From NCBI GenBank assembly GCA_963575745.1, contig CAUYUJ010004014.1:495707-559706 (forward strand): a DNA stretch of 64,000 nucleotides, given 5' to 3'. Shown here in pieces: positions 20,726-32,123 of this stretch (positions are counted from its first letter, which is position 1; each line of letters opens with the position of its first letter). Source of the DNA: Prorocentrum cordatum. Its lineage: Eukaryota > Sar > Dinophyceae > Prorocentrales > Prorocentraceae. A program made the position numbers and the translations under genes. The notes below the pieces were generated by a model, which saw only the letters and a program-made list of their open reading frames with translations, searched no databases and was not told the origin of the DNA.

Positions 20726-22100
20726 TAACAGAAGAGCGCCTCGCACATGCCGACTTGGTCAGTGGATTTCAACAGTCGAACGGTTTTCCATCAACCCTCC
20801 CCTTCATGGGGCTGGCGGAAACCAAATGAATTTTCAGCGCATTCTCACTGCAAGTGTCTACCCATCTCCTCCGACCGATGGGGAACCCGTCTCTTGGCCT
20901 TCAATTGCGGTCCGAGCAGACGGGGTCGAAGGATCGAGCCGCATCCCCGATGCATCGACGATGCGGCTCGATGTGGAGCCCGATTTTGTTCTACGCCGAT
21001 GGCGCCGAAGCATCGCCCGCCGACGTCGCTGGTCCATCGCCGATGCATCGGCTACGCGGCGGGATCCTCCGACCCTATCAGACAGACCCCATCTACGAGG
21101 CCTCTACCATCATCCTGTCCGCCCCCCCCTCCGTGCCCTCCCCCCTCTCCGCGGTGCCTCCAGAGCTCTTCTGGAGGCCCCCCGGAGAGCCGCGGGTCCC
21201 AGCCGCACATCCCCCGAGGCCTCCGGAGGCTCCCCGAAGCTCAAAAGACGCCGGATAGGTCCGATCCTCCATCATGGCGGTAGAACACGTCGGATGTCGG
21301 ATGATTGTTGATCGTGCAAAGAACATGTATACGTGTACGCCTACAGCGAATCATGCGACAATGTCTTCGCAATCATGCGCTGCATGGCGTGGCAACGATG
21401 CTCCAGACAAGTGTGATAATGTGTACGCAATCATGCGTTGCATGACGTGACACCTCCCTCCTTGTCGGCTCCTTGGCATTATAAGACCGGCGAATATAAT
21501 GCGTGCGATTGCGATTGGTTGTGGTTTGCGATCGGCGCCGTTGAGGCTCATGGGGTCACCACATTGCGCCAGAGGTTTGATGAGCCCTCGCCGGGGCATG
21601 GCAGAGACCTCTGTCGAGGTCCTCGCCTGCCCTCCCAGGCACGGGTTGCAAACCACACCTTTGCAAACCACGCCCTTCGGAATCGCCGAATCCAGCTCCA
21701 AGCAGTCAGAATATACAGCAGCATGCTTGCCACGGAGCGGAATGACGAGAGGGGGCTTCACAAAGGTTGAACGGCCCCAGCCTGAGCAATGCGTTTCTTA
21801 CCAGAGACTCGGGCAGCTCGAAGGGCTGGAGTGCTGTGCTGCCGTCTTACTCTCCGTCCCCCCTCTCATCAACTTCCCCTCTGCCCCCTGCGAGTGCGGC
21901 GCGCAGCGTTCGAGCAGCCCGCTGCACCATCAGCCCGCTTCTGGCATCTCTGGCACCGCAGCGACAGGGCGATCGCCCCAGGCCCGCGCGGCGGACAGAG
22001 AACGGGCAGGTGACGCCTGCCACGGCTGGGCTGACGTGCTTTCCAGACGCATATGCCATAGGGGTCTCCTATGTCGAGCATGCGGCTCGAGGTTCAGGAG
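20640..22100. other. No gene recognised
   Basis: Holds a GGC/GAC trinucleotide run (20692-20727), a few ATCGATGCATCGG-rich direct repeats (20940-21060), and three AATCATGCG repeats (21345, 21373, 21430). Overlapping frames of 60-207 codons on both strands have no recognisable domain. Confidence 0.45.
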
Positions 22101-22110
22101 AAGCGCAGCC

Positions 22111-22199
22111 TGGAAGCCCTGAGAAAGAAAAGACGCAAGCGGGACGGGGGTGAGAGCACAACCCCGTCCCACTTGCGTCTTTCTTTCTTAAGGCTTCCA
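22111..22199. repeat. Long near-perfect hairpin
   Basis: TGGAAGCCCTGAGAAAGAAA at 22111-22130, continuing to GGGACGGGG at 22149, is inverted at 22162-22199. Stem about 38 bp with roughly three differences, and a 12-nt loop. It could be a small foldback transposon or a hairpin RNA precursor. Confidence 0.8.
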
Positions 22200-22967
22200 A
22201 GCTATGTGCATTTCATGGTATGGCTCACAAGGGATCGCTGCTGCCTGATCCAAAACTTCAGCCAGCATGGAGGCGAGAGCGCGCTTCCTGAACAAGGTAT
22301 GGGGAAGACTCGGGCGAAACGGCTGCCAGGCCAGACGAGCTAGGGGTCCCCGTCCGCCGTATGGGACTCTTCTGTAGTTTTGCATTTCCATGTGAGCCCT
22401 CCGATCGACACGCCGAACGGCCAAAAGTGTCGGCCACCACGCCGTTAGCCTCGATAGGGTTCGATCCTTTCCGAGTTTTGGTCGTCGGTTTCCACGACCC
22501 ATCTTCCGAACAAAAAAAATCCTGGGTCAAACAAGCAAGGCCCCGCTCCTCGAATACAGGATTGTCATATGCAAGTTGGTCCCCCTTCTCGAGTAAACGT
22601 GTCGCCGCCCCTCCCCCCTATCCCCGATCCGGTTCGATCATCGGTCCTTGGCTCTCCACGGTCCATCCCCAGGTACACTGCGATCGTTCGATCAAAACAA
22701 GAGGCGTCGATTCTCCTCGTTCCCGCCCAAAGGTACCCCTCGACCAGAACAAAAGGCTCCCTCCATCCTTCTGCCCCCCCGCGCGATCGGAGGCGGAGCC
22801 TCTTCTGCGACGCCGCGGCCGTCGTCGGGTCGGCCACCGAGGCCATCGAGGCGGCCGGCAGCCACCTGCCCCCCCCGGAAGCGCCGCTGGCCACGTGCGC
22901 TGGCGCGCTGCGCGAGGGAGGACGCCAGGCAGGTCCGGGAAGGTTCGAAGCTCGGGATTCGGGGGAG

Positions 22968-23120
22968 AAAAAGATACGGATACGTGTTGTCCCCCTTCGT
23001 TTTCGGCCTTTCCTTGTCCTCCTGGGGAATCCTCGTTGTCACCGCTGGATTCGCCTCGAAATTCTGGTCAGAACGCACCCCAAGAGAGGTCCGGGGACAA
23101 CACGTATCCGTATCTTTCCG
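22968..23120. mobile_element. Foldback element with GATACGGATACGTGTTG termini
   Basis: AAAGATACGGATACGTGTTG at about 22969-22989, then TCCCC, is inverted at 23092-23116 (GACAACACGTATCCGTATC). The interior (GGATTCGCCTCGA, CTGGTCAGAACGCACC) recurs at 24895-24965 and 25715-25800, and more weakly at 23420-23490 and 23995-24060. Confidence 0.75.
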
Positions 23121-23220
23121 CCCCCCAAGGGATGCTCTCCAGCAGCTGCGCTTCGCCAAGAGGCGTCCAGGGGTGCCCGGTTGGCGGGTGCCGGGTTGCC
23201 GCAAAAGAGGGAGCGGACCG

Positions 23221-23362
23221 TGATGGGCCTGTTTTCCACCACCACCACCATAAGTTGGAGGAGGAGGGAGTCCTCCTCCTCCTCATCCTCCTCTTCCTCC
23301 TCCTCGTCCTCCTCCTTCCCCCCTCCAACTTATGGTGGTGGTGGTGGAAAACAGTCCCATCA
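23221..23362. mobile_element. Foldback element with (TCC)n loop
   Basis: TGATGGGCCTGTTTTCCACC at 23221-23240 continues through ACCACCACCATAAGTTGGAG. It is inverted at 23323-23362 with one mismatch. The loop is a TCC array. Confidence 0.85.
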
Positions 23363-24154
23363 GACCAGGGAGTGCAGACGATGGAGATGTTCGAAAGGTG
23401 TGCAGCATTTGGGGGCCTCCGGGAGGCTCCTCGTCGCCGCGGTTGGGTTCCTCTCAACATGCTCGTCAGCATGCACGCCCCGCTCGCCGCGTCCGCTGGG
23501 CGCGCCGCGCGCGAGAGAGTGCCAGGCGGATCCAAGAAGGATCGAGATTCGAGCTTCGAGGAGGGAGGTTTTCGGAAGTCGTTCCCGCCGAACAACATGT
23601 CCAATGAATAAGTGCTGTGTTGGGCTTCAGAAGATAGGCCGACTCGGTTTTGCGGCGCAGGTCGGCAGTCGCAGTGTCTGCCGAGCTCGCCCCCGAACCG
23701 CATGCAGTCGGGCCGCTAAAGAGAAGGGACTCTTCTCGTCGGGGAGGGGCCCAGTGTTCCTTGCTCGTTTTGCAGCCGTTCGCAGGCTGTCCCCTGGGGT
23801 CTCCTCGGGGAGATCGCAGTATCTGACTCCTGGGAAAAAAAGGGCCCTCGTTCCCTATCCAGGGTTCCGTGTGACAGCGCTTCGGCTGCAGCGCGCGAGC
23901 GCCGCCAAGCGGCGCCGCTCCGAGGCGCCACTTGCCCCCTGGGTCGGGGGCGGGACCCGCGCGAGGGAGCGCCCGCCCAGCTCTGGCAGCCGAGGGGCTC
24001 CCCGCCGCCGCGGCGGGGTGCCTCTCGGCAGGCTCGTCGGCACGCGCGCCCGGAGGAGTCTGGGGGGGGGGGGAGCTGTGGAGGGAGCTGTGGCCTCGCA
24101 GGTTCGGGTACTCCTGGGAGGTCAAATGCTGATTGAGCCCTGGTCCGAAATCCC

Positions 24155-24245
24155 GCTTCATCCGGCTTAATCCCGCTTGATCCCGCTTAATCCGGCTCAA
24201 TCCCGCTTGATCCCCCTTAATCTGGCTCAATCCCGCTTGATCCGA
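24155..24245 (+). repeat. 11-bp AATCCCGCTTG minisatellite
   Basis: About eight units (AATCCCGCTTG/AATCCGGCTCA) in tandem. Confidence 0.9.
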
Positions 24246-25024
24246 GGCCCACTCTGGCTTAACAGCCCGCCAATGGGTCTCAATCCTCCTGAATCCTTCC
24301 GACGAACACCTCCCAGTAGTTGCCTCCCAACGCAGGAGAAGCATCTGCATGAGCATGTAAACTCTCAGAGCTCCGCGCAGATCCCCTGGACCGGCGCCCT
24401 GGTCCGCCTGGCGGCGGGGAGAGCCCGAGGGCGCCAGGCCGGCCTGGCAAGAGGCGGTCCGGCAGTCGGTTCGACTGAGATTTCCCCAGAAAGTGTTCAG
24501 GAGTCGTGCCCTGGCCTCAATGACAGCTCCGTGTTTTTGTCATAAAGGCCACGGTCTCTGGTAACAAACACGTTGAGATGCACGTGGCCATGCTCTCGCC
24601 CGTGTCCCCTGTCAGCCGACCTCTTGCTCCTCGACCCGCCTCTTCTCACCTGTGCTGCTGTCGGGGTGCTCTTCTGGGGGAATCGAGAAGGCCTGTGACG
24701 AATGGGTTTGCCTCGCTCCTCCCCCTCGCCCCCGGCGCCCGCGTCGCCAGGCATTCTGCGACGACCGCCGCTGGAACTCCATCGGCAGTCTCCAGGCGCG
24801 CGGCGGAAGCACGCGGGGAGCTCCGTGGCGGAGGGGCCGCGGCGCGAGCGAGGACCAGGGAAGGAGAGGGTACCGATAGCGTTTCCCGTTTTGGAGAGCC
24901 CTCGCCGCCACGGCCGGATTCCCCTCGAGATCGTGGCCAGAACACGCTCCCGGACAGGGCCCTGGAGTAGCGGTGCGGATCGCGTTTCGTCTTCCCACGG
25001 GAGGAGCAACGGGGAACGAGTAAC

Positions 25025-25190
25025 CACATAAACATACAAATTCTGAGGTCCCCGCGGATTTCTCGGATCGGCGCTGGAGCCCCTGGCGGCGCCTCTTGCG
25101 CCGCCCTTGACGCGCTCTGCGCGCCAGGGGGGGGTCAAGCGCCGATCCGAGAAATCTGCGCGGACCTCCGAGTTTTCATGTTTATGCCAT
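25025..25190. mobile_element. Foldback element, CGGATTTCTCGGATCGGCGC termini, copy 1
   Basis: ATAAACAT, AATTCTGAGGTCC and CGCGGATTTCTCGGATCGGC (25028-25074) are inverted at about 25138-25188. Arms are about 50 bp, and the loop itself contains inverted GGCGCC and CCCCTGG motifs, so most of the element can pair. Confidence 0.82.
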
Positions 25191-25530
25191 TGTTCGTTCC
25201 CCTAGTTTCGGCTTCCCACGGGAGGAGGGAGCGACTCTGTGGCGGAGGGTTCGGGGGGGTGCTGCTGCAGCGGGGGTATGGCGGGCAGCGCGAGCGAGGA
25301 TGAGGAGAAGAAAGGGTACGATAGGTCAACGCCGCGTTGACGCGGCGGCGACGCCAGCGCGGGCGTGAAAGGTTGAATTTCACCAGTTGCCAGGAGTCGG
25401 CCAGCATGGAACGATGTCTCACATTGGCGTTCAAGCTCAATCGATTCACGGGGTGTTCAGAAATCAGCGCCCGCTCCATCGCGACATGAACCCTCCGCAC
25501 CGATACCGCCTTGGAGATTGGAGGCCCCCA

Positions 25531-25700
25531 AGAAACAATTCACATGATTTCTTGGATGTCCACACGGATTTCTTGCATCGGCGTTTGGCCCCGCTGGCGG
25601 CGCCTCCAGCGCCGCCCATGGTCGCGCTCCGCGCGACAGAGACGGAGGGCCAGCGTCGATCCGAGAAAACCACGCGGATCTCCGAGACGTGATGTTTATG
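25531..25700. mobile_element. Foldback element, same family as 25025-25190, copy 2
   Basis: ACACGGATTTCTTGCATCGG (left, about 25562) and CGATCCGAGAAAACCACGCG (right, about 25655) match copy 1 with more divergence. The middle again reads CTGGCGGCGCCTC. Confidence 0.75.
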
Positions 25701-26219
25701 TTTGTTTCGTTTCTTTGGGAGAGCCTTCGTCGCCACGGCTGGACTCATCTCGATGCTCTGGTCAGGACGCACTCCCGGAGAGGGCAGCGGAGTAGCAGTT
25801 CTTCTGTTCCCGCAGAGGAGGTTCTCAGGAGACGAGGCAAACGAAGCGGGGCAGTAGGCATAAGGTGCGAAGGACATTGGAGCTCGCAGGCTCCTCAGCT
25901 GCGGTGAGGGGCGCCACCCCGCCTAAAAACGAAGGCGCTTCGGAGAGCCTCCGGCAGGGAGGAGGAGGAGGAGGAGGAGGAGGAGGAGGGTCTCTCCCTT
26001 CGGGCCCTCTTATTGTAGTGGCCTCCAGCCAGCGCCGCCGATCCGGGGTGCTACCGATTCTGTTTGCAACGGATGACCTCTTATGTTTAAAAGTAGAGCG
26101 TTCGCTCGAGACACCCTCATAAGATGGAGATGTTGAACTCGCTTGGGTAACCTTCGGAGATTCGAAAGTGACGATCTCACGTGAAGAGCCAAACTCGTGG
26201 GATGTTGACGTAGCTGATG

Positions 26220-26400
26220 TGTGACACCTTTGGGGGGTCGCTCCTGGGCTTCTCGTGGGGGGGGGAGGCATCCTGGAGGCTTCTTGGGGGCGCGCTGGAG
26301 GAAGTTGTTGAATCTCTTGGGGACCTTTGGGGGGCCTCCTTGGGGCTTCTTGGGCCGTCTTGGGCCCTTCTTGGGCTGTCTTGGAGCCCTCTTCGGGCGT
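26220..26400. repeat. Degenerate GGGCCGTCTTGG minisatellite block
   Basis: Continuous CTTGGGGGCC/GGGCCGTCTTGG units. Confidence 0.75.
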
Positions 26401-26439
26401 GAATGGCGTCAGCCATGGCGTCGGCCCTCCCCCCCCCCT

Positions 26440-27275
26440 CTCCTCTCCCGAGCCTGAACGGCGTCAGCCACCCCCCCCCCCGACAGAGTGAAGCTTGAGC
26501 GAGCTCCCCACCCCCCTCCCCCCTCCCGGGCCTGAATGGCGTCAGCCACGGCGTGAGCCCTCCCCCCTCCCCCCCGACTCCCCCCCTCCCCCCTCCTGGG
26601 CCGATATCAGCTATGGCGTCAGCTCCCTCCCCCCCGACAGAGCGAAGCCTTGAGAGATTCCCCCCTCCTCCCCCCTCCCGGTCTGATGGCGTCCTCCCCC
26701 CCCCCCCCGACTCTCTTCTCCCGGGCTTGAATCTCCCCCCCCCCCCCCTCCCCCCTCCTGGACCTGAATGGCGTCAGTTATGGCGTCAGCCCCCTCCCCC
26801 CCCGACAGAGCGAAACTTGAGGCGAGCTCCCCCCCCTCCCCCCTCCCGGGCCTGAATGGCGTCAGCCATGGCGTGAGCCCCCCCCCACCTCCCTCCTCCG
26901 GGGCCTGAATTGCGTCAGCCATGGCGTTCCCCCCCCTCCTCCCCCTTCCTGGGCCTCAATGGCGTGAGCCCATGGCAGTCAGCCCCTCCCGCCCCCCCGA
27001 CAGAGCGAAGCTTGAGCGAGCTCAAGCCACGCTCCCCCCCCCCCGACTCCCTCCTCCCTGAGGGCCTGAATGGCGTCAGCCATGGCGTCCCCTCCCCCCC
27101 CTCTCCCTCCCGGGCCTGGATGGTGTCAGCTATGGCGTCAGCCTCCCCCCCCCCGACAGAGCGAAGCTTGAGCGAGCTCCCCATCCCCCTTCCCCTTCCC
27201 GGGCCTTGATGGCGTCAGCCATGGCGTCAGCCCCCCCCCCGACAGAGCGAAGCTTGAGCGAGCTCAAGCCCCCGC
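26440..27275 (+). repeat. C-rich tandem repeat, about 11 diverged units
   Basis: Units contain GGGCCTGAATGGCGTCAGCC, ATGGCGTCAGC, a C run of up to 13, and ACAGAGCGAAGCTTGAGCGA. Unit length varies from about 50 to 90 bp, chiefly by C-run length. Frames over it are Pro-rich low complexity. Confidence 0.88.
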
Positions 27276-27720
27276 TCTCAGAAGCTCACGCGCCGGATCG
27301 GCGGATTTGTGTTCGCTTCTCTATGCCTTGCTATGGCTGGCTGCGTCCGCCAGGCTGAACTAGTTTACCATCGGCCTACGTCAGCTTTCGATACCTTTCG
27401 GGGGTGGATAGACCTCCTACCCTGACACTTCGATTAGCGAATTGGCCGTTTTCGGTTCGCGAGAAGCCGTCGCGGCCGTCATTTCTGCGGGTCCAGGTCC
27501 GTCGGTTTCGGTCCTAGGCCATTTTCACTAAAGGGAGGTTTACTAAAGGTAGGTTTGTCCATCGCCGAACCTTTGTCCTGCACACCCTGAACGCAACGAT
27601 CCCAGACCCATGTCCGTGCAACGTCAAAAAGGGGCTCTCCTCTGCTGCGGGCGGGGCGGGGCAAGGCTTGAGGATCAGGTGGAGGGGGTGGCCCTGCACC
27701 TGCAAGGTTTCCCCCGGGGA
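27276..27720. other. No gene recognised
   Basis: Mixed sequence. At 27285-27310 it carries a diverged copy of the CACACGCCGACAGG motif discussed in the findings. Confidence 0.4.
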
Positions 27721-27724
27721 GCGT

Positions 27725-28345
27725 AGGGGACCCCAGGAGGAGGAGGGAGAGGAGGAGGTGGAAGAGGGGTAGGGGGAGGAGGAGATGTAGGAGGAGGGAG
27801 GAGGAGGAGGAGGAGGAGGAGGAGGAGGGGGAGGAGAAGGAAGGCTTGAGGATCAGGTGGAGGGGGTGGCTTGGCATCGCTCGGACGTGTGTTTGCCTCT
27901 TCCTCGGCGAGGGCCATCGAGGAGTCTTCTGGGCCCTCTCTGCGAGAAGATGAAAGGGAGGACGGACGTCCGAGCGATGGCGAGGGGGAGGAGGAGGAGG
28001 AGGAGGTAGGAGGAGTGAGGAGGAGGAGGAGGAGGAGGAGGAGGATGAGGAGGGAGGAGGGATGAGGGAGGAGGAGGAGGGAGGAGGGAGGAGGGAGGAG
28101 GGAGGAGGGAGGAGGAGGAGGGAGGAGGGAGGAGGGATGGAGGGAGGGAGGGAGGAGGGAGGAGGGAGGAGGAGGAGGAGGAGGAGGAGGAGGAGGAGGA
28201 GTAGGAGGAGGAGGGAGGGGGAGGGGGAGGGGTGAGGGGGAGGGGAGGGGGAGGAGGAGGAGGAGGAAAAGGAGGAGGAGGAGGAGGAGGAGCAAGAGGA
28301 GCAAGATGAGGAAGCAAGAGGAGGAAGAGGAGGAGGAAGAAGAAG
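27725..28345 (+). repeat. (GGA)n tract interrupted by a foldback element
   Basis: GGA/GGGAGG units over about 600 bp, with the CATCGCTCGGACGT element at 27873-27982 embedded. Confidence 0.9.
27873..27982. mobile_element. CATCGCTCGGACGT-family TIR element
   Basis: GGCATCGCTCGGACGTG (left) and GGACGTCCGAGCGATGG (right) are inverted; the interior GGCGAGGGCCATCGAGGAG matches the 53851 copy. Sits inside a GGA array. Confidence 0.85.
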
Positions 28346-28429
28346 AAGAGCGCACCGTGCCTCGGCGCACTTTGTCTCCCCGCAGCCGCCTAAGCCGACG
28401 GCGCGTGGCGGGGCAAGCGGAGGGCCCTC

Positions 28430-28958
28430 TCTGAGGCCTTGATGTGGTCCACGAGCAGACCGAATTCGGCGGTGTCCGCATCGGTGTGCTTGATGGCGTG
28501 GTACGCCGTATAGGCAATCACAAGGACCTCGAAGTGGCGGTCGTGGTCAGGAATCCGCACGCACAGGCGATCCAGACGATGGACAGGAAGATCGGCAGCA
28601 GGAGCATGTAGTGCCACTCGAATGGCACGCCATAGGATGGGGCATGCCATTCGGAGGAGGAGGAGGAGGAGGAGGAGGAGGAGCAGCAGGAGGAGGAGGG
28701 AGGAGCAGGAGGAGGAGGGAGGAGCAGGAGGAGGGGGTGCGGGGGATGGCGTGGCTGCCTGCCCTCGCTCCTCCCCGGTGGCGGGCGCCACGGGCGCGGC
28801 GGAGCCGTCTCCCGCGCGCGTCAGCCAGTCGGGCAGGAGGAACCTTTTGGGGGGAGGGCGCGTCGGCGCGGCTCAGGCGAGAACGAAAGACTGGTCGATC
28901 AGACAGCACCCGAACTCCATCCTCACCACATACTCGAACAGCGTGCGGATGTAGTGGG
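28430..28958 (-). pseudogene. Possible exon remnants of an unidentified membrane protein
   Basis: On the minus strand three stretches look coding by third-position GC and residue composition. 28958-28876 reads HYIRTLFEYVVRMEFGCC and then IDQSFVLA. 28650-28545 reads FEWHYMLLLPIFLSIVWIAC, a likely membrane helix. 28545-28430, in another frame, reads DRHFEVLVIAYTAYHAIKHT then DADTAEFGLLVDHIKAS. A GGA array lies between the first two. This could be exons of a gene with repeat-filled introns or a broken pseudogene. Family not recognised; a protein search of the three pieces would decide. Confidence 0.35.
28650..28735 (+). repeat. (GGA)n tract
   Basis: GGA units with GCA interruptions. Confidence 0.88.
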
Positions 28959-29417
28959 GGAAGGGGGGAGTGGTGGGGGGGGTCTGGCTCCGGACCTCTG
29001 CTCGGTGCGACTGCTTGGAGCAGTGCGTCCTAGGAATGGGGGGGAGGCTTCATCTGCTCAGACGTGATCGTGTCGTAAAAACATCAGGACGGGAGGCTTT
29101 TGGCCGATTTCGGACTCGGAGCCGGCAAACAACGGCTCAGGGTAAAAAATTGGTCCCGGGGTAAGGGTCTCGGGACTTCCAGGGACCCCGCATGGAAAAA
29201 ATCAGGGCGTCGCATGTCTGGGATCGGGAAGCGGCACGAGCATGAGCGTCCTGGTGCCGCCTTTTTGTTAGTGACTCTCTTAGAGCAGGGGAGGGGCAGA
29301 GCAGGAGGGGGGAAGGGCAGGGGCTGCCGTGAAGAGGGGCGGGCAACGATGGCGCCGACGGAGGTGCCGCGAGCGGGGGGGGGAGAGGGGCCCTTCCGCT
29401 CCCCGTGCGTTTAATTT

Positions 29418-29468
29418 ACAGGAGGAGGTGAAGAGGAGGAGGAGGAGGAGGAGGAGGAGGAGGAGGAT
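29418..29468 (+). repeat. (GGA)n tract
   Basis: About 16 GGA/AGG units; GAC-rich sequence follows to 29635. Confidence 0.88.
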
Positions 29469-29767
29469 CGAGTGCTGCGGAGAGGGAAGAGAGGCGGTGA
29501 GGAGCGTGAGGACGGAGGGGGGGAGAGACAAGAGGGAAGGAGGACGACAACGACGAGGATGGCGAGGAGGACGTAGAGGAAGATGGCGACGAAGACGAGG
29601 ATGACAAGAACGACGACGACGACGACGAGGAATGGATCGGGGCGCGCGCGCGCGCGCACGCTCGCCGCGGCCGCCAGCAGGTGGACCTCGCACCGCCCGA
29701 CAAGAAGGCGGACGTGCCGCGGCCGGCCGCGAGGCGCCGGGCGGGTGCGATGGTCAATGAAGGGGAA

Positions 29768-29886
29768 CTGGGACACACGAATAAATACACCTGGGTTTCT
29801 GTCTTCCCCCCCACTTCCAATATTTTCCCATATTTTCTCGGGAATCCACGATTGATTGTGTCTGTGTGTGTGTTTTCCCCTCCTGA
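29768..29886 (-). mobile_element. ACACACAGACACAAT dispersed element, copy 3
   Basis: Reverse orientation: GGACACACGAATAAATAC on the + strand at one end and ATTGTGTCTGTGTGTGTG at the other. Shows that the family moves independently of the 319-bp tandem repeat. Confidence 0.75.
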
Positions 29887-29889
29887 GTC

Positions 29890-30465
29890 AAGCAGTGGCG
29901 AAGCGTCCCGGCTCGCCTACAGTCGGGGAAACGTGAGGTTCGAGTAGGCCGGAACTCGGGCTTGCCGACGCTTTTTTGAGGAGCGCGTCGTGGATTTTGG
30001 CGGTCCAGTTTTCGTGGGATGTTTGCAGCAGGAGTTCGCGTCAAATTTCAGATTGGGTCTCGTCATTTGTATGATGACCCCGTCAGGCCAACCCGAGTCT
30101 TACGTCTTCCCGATATAGGCCCACCAAAGAATGTTCTGGGAACCTTGTGGGGTCTGCACGGAAAATTCTGGGAACATTTCTGGCCGAGGCTGGCTTGTTT
30201 CAGCACGTCGGGCTTATGTTATGAGAGCATGGTGCTTGCTATGAGAACATGTTTGGGTTCTGAGAGCATGTCGTGGTTGGCCTATAGGAATGCCAGGACG
30301 GTCAGTCCCTGCTCAAGATGTGGGCCTCCGGGGACCTGCGGGTACATCCCAGAGGCTTGGGGCCGCCTTGGGCCGTCTTGGGCCGTGAGCTTGGGGCCGC
30401 CTTGCGCCGTTTTGGGCCGCCTTGGGCCGTCTAGCTGCCGTTGTTTGGGCGGTCCTTGGGAACGA
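29890..30465. other. No gene recognised; grades into GGGCCGTCTTGG repeat
   Basis: Unique sequence up to about 30340, then TTGGGCCGCCTTGGGCCGTC repeats. The frame starting at 30019 runs into the repeat and is not credible. Confidence 0.5.
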
Positions 30466-30859
30466 CTTATTGAATCGCTTCGCTCATTCCGCCGGCCCGA
30501 ATTGTGCCATCGCGGGTTCTTGGGGGGTCTTGGGAGCCCTTGGAAGCTTCGTGGGACCTTCGTGGGAACTTTGGGAGGCCTCGTGGATGGCTCTGGGTGG
30601 GCCGTCTTGGTGGTCTCTTGGGGGGGTCTGCCTGGCCTCGTGGGGGCCTCCTGGGAGCTTCCTGGGGGTCTCTTGGGGGCCTCTTGGGGCTTTCTTGCGG
30701 CCTGTCGGGGGCCTCTTGGGGCTCTCTTGGGGGCTTCGTGGGGCTACTTGGGGGCTTGTAGGGGCATTTCGGGGGCGTGTTTGGGCGGGAGGCTCAAAAT
30801 TTCCGTTCAGGTTGCCCCTGTGGACCTCAATCATGGGGCCGTCTTGGGGCCTCTTGGAC

Positions 30860-31985
30860 CGTCTTGAGGGTTTCTTGGGCCTTCTTGGAGCGCTCTTGGG
30901 CCGTCTTTGAGCGGTCTTGAGGGTCTCTCGGGCCGTCTTGGGGTGATCTTGGGGGCCTCTTGGACCGCCTTGAAAGGTGTGAAAGACGAAGAGGCGGATA
31001 TGTTAAAAATGCACGCTTTCCTAAGGGAATGAGACGGTTTTTGCTTGTGGGAGCCCTCTTGGGACGCCGCTTAGGGACCTCTTGGGGCGTCTTGAAGGCC
31101 TGTTGGGCCGTCTTGAGGCCATCGTAGGCGCTTGGGGGTGATATTTCGGCGTCTCCCGGCTCTCTTGGACCGTCTGGAGGGCTTCTCGGGCCCCTCTTGG
31201 ACCGATTTGGAGCCCTCCTGGGCTCCGAAAAAGAGTTCTTGAGGGTTTCTTGGGCCTTCTTGGAGCGCTCTTGGGCCGTCTTTGAGCGGTCTAGAGGGTC
31301 TCTCGGGCCGTCTTGGGGTGATCTTGGGGGCCTCTTGGACCGCCTTGAAAGGTGTGAAAGACGAAGAGGCGGATATGTTAAAAATGCACGTTTTCCTAAG
31401 GGAATGAGACGATTTTTGCTTGTGGGAGCCCTCTTGGGACGCCGCTTAGGGACCTCTTGGGGCGTCTTGAAGGCCTGTTGGGCCGTCTTGAGGCCATCGT
31501 AGGCGTTTGGGAGTGATATTTCGGCGTCTCCCGGCTCTCTTGGACCGTCTGGAGGGCTTCTCGGGCCCCTCTTGGACCGATTTGGAGCCCTCCTGGGCTC
31601 CGAAAAAGAGTTCTTGAGGGTTTCTTGGGCCTTCTTGGAGCGCTCTTGGGCCGTCTTTGAGCGGTCTTGAGGGTCTCTCGGGCCGTCTTGGGGTGATCTT
31701 GGGGGCCTCTTGGACCGCCTTGAAAGGTGTGAAAGACGAAGAGGCGGATATGTTAAAAATGCACGTTTTCCTAAGGGAATGGGACGATTTTTGCTTGTGG
31801 GAGCCCTCTTGGGGCGCCGCTTAGGGACCTCTTGGGGCGTCTTGAAGGCCTGTTGGGCCGTCTTGAGGCCATCGCAGGCGTTTGGGAGTGATATTTCGGC
31901 GTCTCCCGGCTCTCTTGGACCGTCTGGAGGGCTTCTCGGGCCTCTCTTGGACCGTTTGGAGCCCTCCTGGGCTCCGAAAAGGGAC
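30860..31985 (+). repeat. 375-bp tandem repeat, three units (left arm)
   Basis: TGAAAGGTGTGAAAGACGAA occurs at 30971, 31346 and 31721, exactly 375 bp apart. The units hold a non-minisatellite core (GGCGGATATGTTAAAAATGC) between GGGCCGTCTTGG-type repeats. Confidence 0.93.
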
Positions 31986-32123
31986 CTTGCCGGGACCTTG
32001 CCGGGGTACTTTTCGTCCGGGGACCCCCAGGGCCCGCCCCGCGCGCGCGAACTAGAAATATTGTTGAGCAGTTACCGGAGATCTTAGCACGCCTCTGGCC
32101 CGTTGGGCCGGCGAATTCAGCCA

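Noticed and set aside
20994-22122. Overlapping ORFs of 60-207 codons that might be a short gene.
   Set aside because: No domain, both strands equally open, and the region carries direct repeats; left as unannotated.
22569-24170. A 533-codon forward ORF.
   Set aside because: It runs through several foldback elements and a TCC array and changes character at each boundary; no domain and no consistent codon bias.
25865-26271. Overlapping ORFs on both strands near 26 kb.
   Set aside because: Driven by a GGA run and with no recognisable domain or codon bias on either strand.
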